Below the pieces are notes generated by a model, which searched no databases, was not told the origin of the DNA, and saw only the letters and a list, made by a program, of their open reading frames with translations. Shown one piece after another: positions 47,772 through 58,693 of a DNA stretch of 64,000 bases. Source of the DNA: Chamaecyparis obtusa (Eukaryota; Streptophyta; Pinopsida; Cupressales; Cupressaceae); assembly GCA_027943335.1 (NCBI GenBank), contig BSBK01000761.1, positions 911,001 through 975,000 of the forward strand, read 5' to 3'. Each line of letters opens with the position of its first letter. Positions within the stretch are counted from its first letter, which is position 1. Both the position numbers and the translations under genes were made by a program.

Positions 47772-48252
47772 ATGAATGAACAAAATAATGGCAATGCAAT
47801 ATTTGTCGAAATAGCGTCGATGACTTCGGTCAATGTGCCTATGTGTAAATGTGGTGTTGGCCCATGCATGTTGAAGACATCACACACAAGTAATCCTGGG
47901 CATCAATTTTGGGTTTGCCCAAACAGGAAAAAGGTATGGATACATAATTATATTTTATGTTTTAAAATAATGTGACAACTAATCATTTTATGAAGAAATG
48001 ATGTACATTTGGTATTGTCAGGGAAATACTAGATGTCAATACTTTCAGTGGGTCGATCAAACCACATTTACATCTACCCCATCTACATCTATACTTGATG
48101 TAGGAAATGAGTGCAACTTGTGCAAGGCTCTAGAGGCAGCTAGTGCTGCCAAGATTGCTTCAATGGCAAAAGCAGAAATCATATTTCTACGATGCCTTCT
48201 TTGTGTAGTTTGTGCACTACTTTGTTGGGACCATATGTGTAAATGTGGTTAA
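47772..48252 (+). CDS. GRF-type zinc-finger protein, two exons (about 130 aa)
   Basis: Exon 1 is 47772-47933 and exon 2 is 48022-48252, with a GTATGG donor and TTGTCAG acceptor; the joint is in phase and both exons are open. The product has a GRF zinc finger at residues about 24-68: MCKCGVGPCMLKTSHTSNPG, then F(W)VCPNRK and CQYFQWVD. This is the C.C....-(N)PGR.F..C....-C..F.W.D pattern, with His for the usual Arg in GRF. A linker follows (NECNLCKALEAASAAKIASM), then a hydrophobic segment (IIFLRCLLCVVCALLCW) that could be a membrane anchor. GRF fingers bind single-stranded nucleic acid in characterised proteins; the role here is unknown. It stands 0.4 kb after the outer transposase and is intact although that gene is decayed. 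Confidence 0.7.
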
Positions 48253-48329
48253 CAGAGGGCTATTGTAGATACTGAATTTTTTTATAGAATTTCTATTAGA
48301 TACACATAAAGAACATGCATTTAAACATG

Positions 48330-48768
48330 ACAAATGAGAAACATAAATGTAGATATCACAACAACTGACAAACATAAATGTAGTCATCATAATCACAATT
48401 TTTTGGAGACACAACATAATTGAATGGTATACCCAAATGATGCAACACAACTATATATCACTCCTCTAGTTCCAAGTTTACACTGCGGTAAACAAAATCC
48501 ATAGATAAAAAATAAATTTAGAGAGCACATGAGGAGAGCGAGAATGACCAAAGTAATAGAAGTCACTATATTATTTTGGTCGTTATCGCTCTCCTCCTGC
48601 ACTCTCTAAATTTATTCTTCATCTTTGGGTTTTGTTTACGTAGTGTAGAAATGGAACTAGAGGAGTAGTTGCATTGCATCATCTGGGTATACCACTCAAT
48701 TATGTTGTGTTTCCAAAAAAATGTGACCATGATGCCTACATTTATGTTTCTCAGCTGTTGTGTCCTAG
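48330..48768. repeat. Long foldback (inverted repeat with about 200-bp arms)
   Basis: The left arm (about 48345-48560) contains ACATAAATGTAG, ACACAACATAATTGAATGGTAT and ATTTAGAGAGCACATGAGGAGAGCGA. The right arm (about 48573-48768) holds their reverse complements (CTACATTTATGT, ATACCACTCAATTATGTTGTGT, CGCTCTCCTCCTGCACTCTCTAAAT). The loop is about a dozen bases. It could be a MITE-like foldback or a long hairpin transcript source. Confidence 0.75.
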
Positions 48769-48769
48769 G

Positions 48770-49125
48770 AACCCTTATGACCCTTTATGACCATTTACAA
48801 TCCCTAAGAATACATCTTAGAGATCTTAAAATGTTGTAAAGGGTTATAAGAGGCTCCTAGGAGGGGTCAGATGAGCTTCCACCTTCACATGGTTGGCCCT
48901 ATTAAGTAGAGAATGTTAAACTATTCTCGAAACAAAGAGAAGCTCAATAATTTAAGATCTCAATCCACGTACGACAAATATATATTGACTGCACCGCGAA
49001 CCCGCACATCAAATTCAGACCAAAGAAGTCAAGAAGTCACTTGAATCAGATCCAAATGCAATCAGGTCCACATACATCCCATGAACACATCACGAAGAAT
49101 GCATCTCTGATTGCCGCACTAGCTT
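48770..49125. other. Outer-element 3' interior, nothing recognised
   Basis: No gene or repeat is supported apart from a weak imperfect hairpin around CCTAGGAACC / GGCTCCTAGG (48768-48860). Confidence 0.4.
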
Positions 49126-49130
49126 CTTGT

Positions 49131-49376
49131 GCTGGAGCAGTCATAGTCACAAGTCTTGATTCGATAGGATCCATTCCAAATCCAAGTCTCTAGACTCGAC
49201 TCAATAATCCATGAGCCGCTACCGAATCTACTACAAAGTTATCTCTAAATTGTGTTGGAGCAGTCGCTGTCACAAGTCTTGATTCGGTAGGATCCATTCC
49301 AAATCCAAGTCTCTAGACTCGACACAATAATCCATGAGCTGCTACCGAATCTACTACAAAGTTATCTCCGAATGAT
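49131..49376 (+). repeat. 123-bp tandem duplication
   Basis: Two adjacent copies starting GC(T)TGGAGCAGTC at 49131 and GTTGGAGCAGTC at 49254, sharing GATAGGATCCATTCCAAATC and CTACCGAATCTACTACAAAG with few differences. Confidence 0.9.
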
Positions 49377-49446
49377 CCATAACCAAATCACAAGCAGGAA
49401 CCAGATCTGCAAGAACACCATTCTGAATCGATACCAACTCGATTGT

Positions 49447-49644
<198 letters not shown>

Positions 49645-49649
49645 AACTC

Positions 49650-50191
49650 ACTGTTGTCGTAACTATGACGAATTTAAAATAGTGATGGTTTCCCATCCCA
49701 AATATCTGACATCCATCCATCACATTAAACGCATCGCTGTCAGAAAACAACCATAAACGATGGATACCCATCGTAACTATCTGATGCATGTCCATTGTAC
49801 GTAAATCATAGTCATCATTACAAACCACAAATGATGGATATGCATTTTAAACTTTCGACAGAAATCTGTCACATTAAAAGCATTTTCGTCGGTGAACATG
49901 TTACGAACGACGGCAACCCGTCGGCATCTTCTAATGGGTGGCCATTGTTTGTTATTTTTTGCGATGGGTAGGCGTCCCAATTGCGATGACCACGAATATG
50001 TCTGACGGCATTCTCACTATGTTGGCACCCTCTTTTAGCGACGGCCAAGGTTGTCATAATTACGACGCCTGACAGAACCATCAATTTTTTCAACTACAAA
50101 ACTACGACGTTAGGTGGTGTCGCTTAAGCGATAGTTTACTATCCAAATTCAGACACTTGGCCATCGAAAAAAGGTCTCAAATGTACTAGTG
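49650..50191 (-). repeat. 3' subterminal and terminal region of the outer CACTA element
   Basis: It carries many CG-containing motifs in alternating orientation: TTGTCGTAACTATGACGA, CGATGGATACCCATCG, ACGGCAACCCGTCGG, TTGTCATAATTACGACG and TGGTGTCGCTTAAGCG, ending in TACTAGTG at 50191. Related motifs at 7125-7160 mark the other end. They differ from the inner element's motif, which suggests a different DNA-binding specificity. Confidence 0.75.
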
Positions 50192-50194
50192 CCC
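50192..50194. other. Target-site duplication CCC, right copy, outer CACTA element
   Basis: CCC immediately follows the TAGTG terminus at 50191 and pairs with 7026-7028. Confidence 0.85.
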
Positions 50195-51450
50195 TAATAA
50201 GTAATGTTGCTTTTCCCCCTTTCATAGAGGATTGCAAGATCATATTTGGTAAGTATGTTGGTGACTACTGGAAGGAGGGGCATTAGGTCAATCTTGATCA
50301 AGTCCATGAGGAGCTACTACCCCTTCAACTATCCTTATTCTCTGCCATCATACAACCTAGTGTGGAGGATAAGTTGGTTTGTAGGGCCTCCCCTTCTGGG
50401 CCTTTTTTGATTTCTTCTTTGACGTATTTTCTTTCCAAGGCCCCTTATAGGTTGCCCCTATGGAATAAGGTCTAGGTGAAGAACCTCATTCCTAAAATTA
50501 ATATTTTAGTATAGATTTTTCTTTAGGATAAGTTGCTCACCATTGATAATTTATGTAAAAGAGGATTCATGTTACCTAACAGATGCTATCTTTATTTGGT
50601 TTCATTTGAGTCTTGTTCTGATATCTTTCTTCATTATTGCTATGCTCATGACATTTGGAATCATGTTTTGCAATATGGAACCTTTGTTGGGTTTTTTCTC
50701 ATTCCATTCTAGACTTCTATGATCAATGGAAAGATCCATCTGCTAATTTGGTAGTCATATTAATGTGAAATTATGTTTTTCCTCATGTTTCATGGGGCAT
50801 TTGGAAAGAAAGGAACAACAAAAACTTTAGGGATACTACCCTCTCGATTGAGGTTGTTTTTGGTAAAATCTTCAAAGAAATAAGAGAGAAAATCAACATT
50901 CTTGATTACCACCTAAGGAGTGAGGAGGAACAACTTTGTCAACCCTATGAATTTATGGTGTCCAATGAATGACAGGTCAAGATTGATATCTCTAATGCCT
51001 TTATGTCGATTAAGAAACCCAGGGATGGTGTGTATTGGAGCTTTCCCCCTTAAGGATGGGTGAAAATTAACTTGACAGGGTGGCTAAGGGAAATCCTGGG
51101 CCAGCTGGGTGTGCGGGAGTAATAAAGGATGAGATAGAAGGTTTATTGCAATGATGGAACTCCCCATGGGTATTCAAAGAAACCACCTTTATAAAGCCAT
51201 TGGGGCCTATCAAGTTTATACTTATCTCATAAACATAATTACAAAAATGTTTGGCTGGAGGGGGATTCCAATAACATAATTAAATGCCTTAAAGGAATCA
51301 ATAAGACTTGTTGGGCTATAAAAGGATAGATTAATTCTTCATAGGAATTAATTTCTTCTTTTAGAAATTATTTTATTTCCCATTCTTATAGAGAAATGAA
51401 CATGGTGGCAGATTATTTTGCAAATAAGGGGGTTGCTGCCAAAACCAAAA
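50195..51450 (+). pseudogene. LINE ORF2 remainder: zf-RVT and RNase H regions
   Basis: It continues the frame from 7027: LISNVAFPPFIEDCKIIFG... and then the zinc-binding reverse-transcriptase region (APYRLPLWNKV, DKLLTIDNLCKRGFMLPNRC, SFESCSDIFLHYCYAHDIWN; about 50430-50665) with TAG codons at usual Trp positions. A plant LINE RNase H region follows with frameshifts: WVKIN, then a G-NPGPAGCAGVIKDE-like stretch at about 51060-51135, W-LEGDSNNIIKCLKGI at about 51255-51300, and SYREMNMVADYFANKG at about 51388-51430. The first catalytic Asp (in NFDG) is replaced. The element is old and inactive. Confidence 0.8.
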
Positions 51451-51715
51451 TGACTTGGCTGAGGGAAGACAACCTAGAGGTTGACATTAGAGCCATGCTT
51501 GTGTATGATTTTTGCATGGTAAATGTGTGTTCTTTCTGTTATTTCAATGATTTTGAAGATGAGTTGTGCAATTATTATTCCCTATGGTTTATGTCCTAGA
51601 AATATTTGGGAAATAAAATATCCGAATTATTCCCATGCTTTCTGGGTGATTTTGGGGCTTTGGCTTGGATATAACAGCTTGGGGGGTGAAAGACACTATG
51701 TTGATCCTGTGAGTT

Positions 51716-52689
51716 GTGAGATCTTGAGGGAGAATGATACCATCTAGAATCTCTTGGGGAAGGGGGAAATGACCCCATATATTGAGAGGTTGCATAGCTA
51801 GGACCCTAAGGTCACCAAGATTTTTGCTAGTGAATGGAAGGAGGGAAAGATTATCATGTTTGGTAAGATAGTTGTGGTTGATGAGAGCCTAATTACAAAG
51901 GTCACTAAACTTTCCAGTGAGAGAATTAAGTTTTATAGAGACATGAAATACTTTGAGGTAGTGGTAAAAAGGTTTCTAAAAATTGAGGAGAGGGAAGAGT
52001 TGGTTAAGGGAGACAAGACTTGTTATGATATGAAGAGTATCAAGAAGGTCATGAAATATGTCACTCTTGATGGCCTCTTCATGAGGGCCTTCAGGCGTCA
52101 CTTTGTTCCGCTAAACCACTTTAGGCATAAGGTGAGAGTTTCACTTCCTTTTTATCTTCTTTCCTCCCTAAATGCTAGTATTTTGTACCATAGAGAGAGT
52201 CCGCACAAAAATATTGTCTTACATGAAGGTCTTCTCTTAATATATGAGCATTTTCAATCCATGGCCCCTATTTCTCATTCCCCTCCTTTCTCTATCTTAG
52301 GCGATGAGGGTTTGGGGGAGGCTAACTCTGATGACGAGGGTTGGATTATTAGTTTTGAGGAAGAGGATTTTGTCCCTTATAGCTTGGTTAAGAGGGTTCC
52401 TAAAACTCCTGTCAATCCTTCACCTGTCAAAATTTCACCTTCTAGGAAAGGCAACTTGAAGTGTCTAGTTAATATTGGTCCTCATTCCCCTATTTCTGGG
52501 AAGAGTCTCATTGGTAGAAATATTAAAGCTGTGAAAGGGTGCCCTAAAAATAAGGGTAAGGATGTTGTGTTTGTGGAGAATAAGGGTAAGAATGATGTGA
52601 ACTTGGTGAATCTCCAAGTGGGTTTGAGGAATTTGTGCCATGTTCCTCTTTGGCCTCCATTGATTCCCTCTCTTCTTATCCTCCTTTAG
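51716..52689 (+). pseudogene. Unrecognised ORF, retroelement-like context
   Basis: A frame running from EILRENDTI (51716) to the stop at 52687, with two TAG codons before 51856 and then 277 open codons. The first 130 residues look like a folded domain (MFGKIVVVDESLITKVTKLS..KFYRD, then YVTLDGLFMRAFRRHFVPLN and SLPFYLLSSLNASILYHRE). This general pattern recalls an uncharacterised domain I associate with plant retroelement proteins, but I cannot name it. The C-terminal half is acidic and then basic, Lys/Pro/Ser-rich. It lies 0.3 kb after the LINE RNase H on the same strand and may be a LINE-associated or separately nested element ORF. Confidence 0.45.
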
Positions 52690-52849
52690 ATGTTGAGGAT
52701 AGGCCCCATTCCAAACTCGTGAGCACATTAAATCAGTGGAGGCACAAGCCCGCGATCACAATGGCCTAGTAAATATTTGAACTTGGGTGGAGACAATAAC
52801 AACACCACCACTTAGCTAACATAGTAAGTGGTGAACCCCATTTAGAAGA

Positions 52850-54150
52850 ATATTTTTTTAAAAAATATGTGTCATATAATTAAATTTTAGTTCCGAGTTT
52901 CTTGTGAAGTAGCTCCAAAATATTTCGAAGATATCCTTTGGAAAATATTTCAAAGATATTCTTTGGAAAATATTTCTTGAAAAATTATATGCCATGAAAT
53001 TAAATTTTGATTTTAAATTTCTTGTAAAGTAGCTTCAAGTAAATGATTGCAGAGAATATCATAGAATAGAACTTTAAAAATTAATAAGATATTTTAAAAC
53101 AAAATTTTAATAAGAAATTTTTCCAAATATAAATAATAGATTTGGAAGCACATATTTAACCAAAAAGTACTTATAACTAGTAAAAAAAATCTACATAATC
53201 CCTATTAAGAAATTTTTAATCAAATATACCAAAATGCATATCTTTCATAGATACATAAACTTCAAACATAAACAAATTAAATTATTTCTATGTTTTTTCT
53301 TGTCTTCTAGTATGACGTATTTTTTTGCTAATGAATCTTAGATCTACAAAATAAATTCATAGTATCTCTTTTAGACATCTCTAAACAAATCAAAACTTTC
53401 CAAAGATATATTTTAGGAATCCTTCTTAGGAAAGTATATTGTGTAATTAATTTTTTAATTCTATTTTTTTGCGGGGAGCAGTAAAATAATTTAAAAATCA
53501 AAGAATGCTTTGAATCAAGATTCACATAAAATAATCCTTTAAAAAATGAATAGAACTATTTGAAACAAGACCATAAGAAAAATGCCAATCACAAACCATG
53601 TGCTAGGAAGAAAGTATATAAATGAAAGAACTTTTAACAAGACAATCAAATCTAAACCTAGGTGTTTCCTGCTAAGAATATTCCAACATAATACACTAAA
53701 AAAATCTCTTTCATAAAGACATAACTTCAAATTCATAAACAAATTAAAATAACACTCATTATGTCTATATTTGTTACAATGATGTGTTTGCTTGATGATT
53801 TGAATGAGTAATGTCTCTCTTCAATCTCTCTAAATAGATTAGAAAGCTTTCAAAGAGATATTTTGCAGAATCTTCATTGGAAAACCATGTCAAGTATTAA
53901 GTTTTTCTTCTAATTTTTTTGTGAAGAAAAAAAAATCATAAAACAAATGAATTTAGGGAATGCCACAAAATAATCCTTTAAAAATAAATAGAATGCTTGA
54001 GTATTAAAATTTAAAAGATGAGTTTTTCCAATAACAAACAAAAATAAATAATCTTATAAATAGAATAATGAATCTAAATCTAAATATTGCCTAAACAAAT
54101 TTTTAACTAAGCTATACAAAAATATATGTTTTATAGATAAGTGAAATTCA
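52850..54150. repeat. AT-rich dispersed repeats, two diverged copies
   Basis: Segments 52870-53480 and about 53490-54150 share blocks such as TTTAAAAAT(T/A)AATA(A/G)A, GA(A/T)TATTCTTTGGAAAA and AAACTTCA(A/T)A(C/T)(A/C)(C/T)A(A/T)AAACAAAT. A third copy lies at 56910-57500, aligning best with 53850-54210. There are no genes. The remaining sequence up to 55000 is AT-rich and featureless. Confidence 0.55.
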
Positions 54151-55009
54151 TATACACAAACAAATAAAACCAATTCTCAATTTTGTCTAAATTTTCCGCT
54201 ACAATGTACTTGTTTGTGAATTTCAATCCTAGACCCACTAAATATTTTCATGTAATGCTTCTCCTAAATCTTTTTGAACAAATTAACAATCTTATAAAAA
54301 ATTCTTTGAAAAAATCCATGTTTCATAATTTTTAGATGTAAAGTTCATACTTATGAAACATATAACATTTTCATTGTCTATAAAAAATATATACATATTT
54401 TATTTAAAAATTAAATTTTAAATAATAACTTCAAACAAAGATTTTAACTATCCAATAAGAATATGATAGTTTCTTATCACTATTTTATTATTATGTAATA
54501 CATATTTTTAAATTTTAGATCCATTTAAATACTACAATATTTAGGTGAAGAGTTGATCAAACCACTTCACTAGCCCCACCTTTGCTTGTTGTTTCACAAA
54601 CAAGACCACTTCCCCTTACTTTCCAGTGTGGATAACCTAGACATAAATATGCATGATGGCTTTTCCCCTTGTATATGGTAGAACATACATCTCTACATAG
54701 CCATATCCTTGTATATACACCCCTAAATTCAAGAAACACTTCTATTCATCTTCACTAAAATTCAAAAAAAGATGATGGACTAAAAGTAAAATACTAACCC
54801 TGCTAAAGTATTGTGCCCTAGATTTAGGTATGACATTATATGATTGGATTTGATTTATATTACTAGTATATGATTTTAGTAACCTAAAGTTTTCCTTGGT
54901 TAAGGGATATTAGGTGGATGTTGGGGTGGATAGAGATAGATCCAAACATAAACACAATATACAAAAGCTACAAAAGATATTAAAAATGAAATCTTACCAA
55001 ATTTTTTTA

Positions 55010-56232
55010 GCATACTTCGACAATTCCATTGATTATAAATATTACAAATAACTGATGCTAAACCAATTACAAGTGCCTCCTTATATAGAGGTCTTTAGAT
55101 GAATCTAAAGATTACATAGGCCATTCTAGAACATAGGTTGGCGTAACAAATATTTAATGTTTTTTCTCATTCATCTTTATCTCATTTCTTTCTATAATAC
55201 TTTTCTCATAATCTAGATTTCCTCGAGAAGTCTCTCATTTAATGATTCCAATTAAGTGGGAGAAATTAAACATTCTAACACTTGCCCTTAATTTTGATTA
55301 TGAATAATTGAACATTCACAATACTCAAATTCCTTTGCTATTGGCTATAATCTCTTCTTTCACCTCTTTCTGGTGATCATAATCAAATCTTCAGTTTTAC
55401 TCAAACCCTTTCTTAATAGATTCAAACAATCTCTGAGATCTTCATGTCTTTTCTAGATAATGATGTTTCTTTATTTTTTATTTACTTTTTTGGTTTCCTC
55501 CAATTTATATGGTAGTCATTCAAATATTTAGTTTCCAAATCTTCAAAAATTCAATTTAGAAATACTTTTCTAATCTCTTTAGCTTTTATCCAAATATCAT
55601 TCATATTCTTTAACCTCATCAAATAACTTTAGGAGTGTCTCCTTTAACTTATCCAATTCTATTTCAAATTATCAATCTCTATCTAATTTTTCCTTTCTTT
55701 GATCTCTCTTAAAATTGCTATCATTTCTTAATTAAACATCTCTTATGACCGACGCGATTTTGTCTTGTCATCAATGAACATTATTGAAAATCTCGCAGAT
55801 TTGCTTTACCTCGGTTTTGTAGCAGCGGTTTCTTTGACAGTTTCTCCATTTTTTTTCAACAGCCTACAAAATATTTGGACACTACAGGCATAGACAATGA
55901 ACAAACTTAAATAGACTTTGTTTCTTCAAAACCTGCAACCTAATTTAACTTTGTTTTATCCTATCTCTGATACCACTCAGAATTCTACAACATTCACATC
56001 CTCTTGATTACTTGATCACTTAAGATCTAATCATAAATTCACTATGGGTTATTTCTTATGTAGAGGCTTTTAAATAAATCTAGACTACGTAGGCCATTCT
56101 AAGACATAAGTCACAGGATAAATGTTTAATGTTTTTCCCATTAATAAAATTTATCTCCTAATCAAAATTTCTTGTAGAAATCTCCCATTTAATCTTTTCT
56201 TTCTCATTTAATGATTTCACACAAGAGCCTTG
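55010..56232 (-). mobile_element. Second TRIM-like retroelement
   Basis: Two related segments, about 55013-55280 and about 55977-56232, share TATATAGAGG(C/T), ACATAGGCCATTCTA(A)GA(A)CATA and CTCATTTAATGATT. Next to the inner edge of the right one, the minus strand reads TGGTATCAGAGA (55975-55964), 11 of 12 bases of the initiator tRNA-Met primer site. On the minus strand the left one begins TGTTAGAATG after a purine-rich AATTAAGGGCAAG, the usual LTR start and polypurine tract. The roughly 680-bp interior has no ORF. The right LTR lacks its outermost 25 or so bases. Confidence 0.6.
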
Positions 56233-56905
56233 AGTTAGTGACACTAAATTTGGAACATGGGATACCTACAATATGCAATGTGCATATATCATCATAATTC
56301 AAGAAACACAGTCATACATAGTTACTAAGTTTCAAAACACAAATCTAGCCCATTCTAGCAAATGGGTTTTGGCATTGCTCTCTGCATAATAGGGTTTAGT
56401 TGGATACACAACTGGCTGTGGACATCCACTTCTTGGACAAATGAAAAGCCCACAAAAATTTGCAAAGTTCTTGACCCTCATGAACCTTCAGTAATTGCAA
56501 AGGTATCATGATATACAATTCCTCCTCTTCTACAGGGAAGATTGATATACGCTTCTAATTGGACTATCTACGGTCCAAGTTAGCATAAGTTTCAATTGTG
56601 CACTATTTACAAAAGAGCTCACATCCAAAGCAATCTTTGTGCTATTAATGGAAAATTACGTTAAAATTGAATTTTGGATAGTTTTGATCATATTGGAGAT
56701 AATTAAAATGCAACTGTAAGAGGAGTTGGTGATTAGGTCAATTTGTTTCATGGGGTCAAATTATTGAACTAAGTTCATCGCATGGAAGGATTGGTTATGA
56801 TAAATTCTAATATTAAATTTTGATACGAAGGTTTAAGGTTTCAGTGCACGTTTCTTTTATAAAATAATTGTAAGGGCATGTTTTTTTTTTGAGCTATAAC
56901 CTGTT
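56233..56905. other. Intergenic, nothing recognised
   Basis: AT-rich sequence with no supported gene or repeat. Confidence 0.4.
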
Positions 56906-56909
56906 TAGC

Positions 56910-57500
56910 TTCCTAAGAGATCTTTTTAAAAATCTTTATTGGAAAACTGTATCATGTACTATTCTTTTTTTTTAATTTTTTTTTACAAAGTTAAAAAAAA
57001 AGAGCATAAAATAGGTGCTTTCAATGAATGCCATAAAATGACCCTTTAAAAATAAATAGAATGCTTGAGTATAAAAATTTAAATGAGAAGTTTTTCTAGT
57101 TATAAACAATGCACTTGAAAACATAGATCTAAAATAAAGAATCTTATAATTGATAAATAAATCTAAATCTAAATATTTTCTAATTATTTTTTAAATCTAA
57201 CTTACAAACAAAAGAAAATCTTTTATAGATAAACAAACTTCATTATCACAAAGAAATAAAATGAATTCTTAATTTTGTCTATAATTTATAGTATGATATA
57301 CTTGTCTATGAAATTCAATTCTAGATCCACTAAATATTTCATAATGCCTCTCCTAATGTTTTTAAACAAATTAATAACCTTGAAAAAGTTTCTTTGAAAA
57401 ATCTACACAACATATAAAACTTTAATTATATATGATAAAATAGTATAATTTTATTTAAAAAATTAATTAAATAATATAATCTCAAACATAGATTTAATAA
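56910..57500. repeat. Third copy of the AT-rich dispersed repeat
   Basis: It shares CCTTTAAAAATAAATAGAATGCTTGAGTA and AATCTAAATCTAAATATT with 53970-54090 and keeps the same order of blocks. Confidence 0.7.
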
Positions 57501-57639
57501 GAATATGATTGTTTCTTATGTAATCCTTTTACTACATATTTTTAAATTCCCTTCCATTTTCAATACTTCAATCTTTGTCCACTTGACCAAACATACCAAC
57601 ACTAGTAGCATAGGTTAGTATAAAGGCAAACAAAATCAT

Positions 57640-58140
57640 ATTTTAACATTAAAGTAGAACATAATAACATAATCAGAGACGGGGGAGTTGATAATGCTAT
57701 AACTCTTATTTTAATATCAAAGTAGAATAGAATAACATAATTTGTGATAGGGGAGTTGAGAATGCTATAACTCTTATGCAATATATTTCATAGTTTGTTG
57801 AGCTTTTCTTTTCTAATTTTATTTATGTAAATAGGGTTGATACTTTAAGTCTTGTTCATTTCTCACCTGCTTCTCCATTAAGCTACTTGATCAATCCTTG
57901 TAATAAAATTTATAATTACTAATAATATAATTTCAATATATTAACTAGAATCTTACGTAACCCTTATTCCTATCTTATATGTACTACAAATTTTTAATTT
58001 TCCATTCCATTTTCAATACTTCATTGTTTGCCTATAGATCAAATAAATAATCACATTTTAACACTAAAATAGAAAAGAATAACATAATTTGAAATGGGAG
58101 GAATTGAGAATATTATAACTCTTAAATAATATATTTCATA
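57640..58140. repeat. Short unit repeated three times
   Basis: Units around 57648-57712, 57714-57780 and 58058-58120 share AA(A/T)AGTAGAA(C/T)A, AATAACATAAT, GGGGAGTTGA and ATGCTATAACTCTTA. The first two are adjacent; the third is more diverged. Confidence 0.75.
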
Positions 58141-58693
58141 GTATACATTATGATTACATGTTAGAATTTTCTTTTATAACTTTATTTAATCTAAATAGAA
58201 TTAATACTTCAAGTCTTGTCTATTTCTTAACTTTGTCTATTAAACATACGATCAATCCTTGCAATAAATTTATAATTACTATTAATATAATCTAAAATCT
58301 TATTCTATAAAAAAATTCCAAACATCTAAACCCAAATAAATTAGATGGTCATAAACAAATTAAATTCAAAATGCTGAGAGAATATCCGTATCCTTCGAAA
58401 ACATTGATTTGAATAAGTATTTACAATTTATCAAATTGTAAGCCAATGTTCACTTAGAATGGACTTTATCTAATTCCTTCCTATACAGCATTTAGCACCA
58501 TAGCACTGACACCGATTTATCACAATAATTGTCTCATATGGTTGTCGAATAATTGGTATAGTGATACTGATTTATCACAGAAATTGTCAATCAAATAGAT
58601 AAATGTTTTTTTTATGGGAACCCAATTTTTTAAAAAATAACAGATGAAACCCTAACTTTGTTCAACAAAGCCAGATTGCTCTACGATGAGTGA

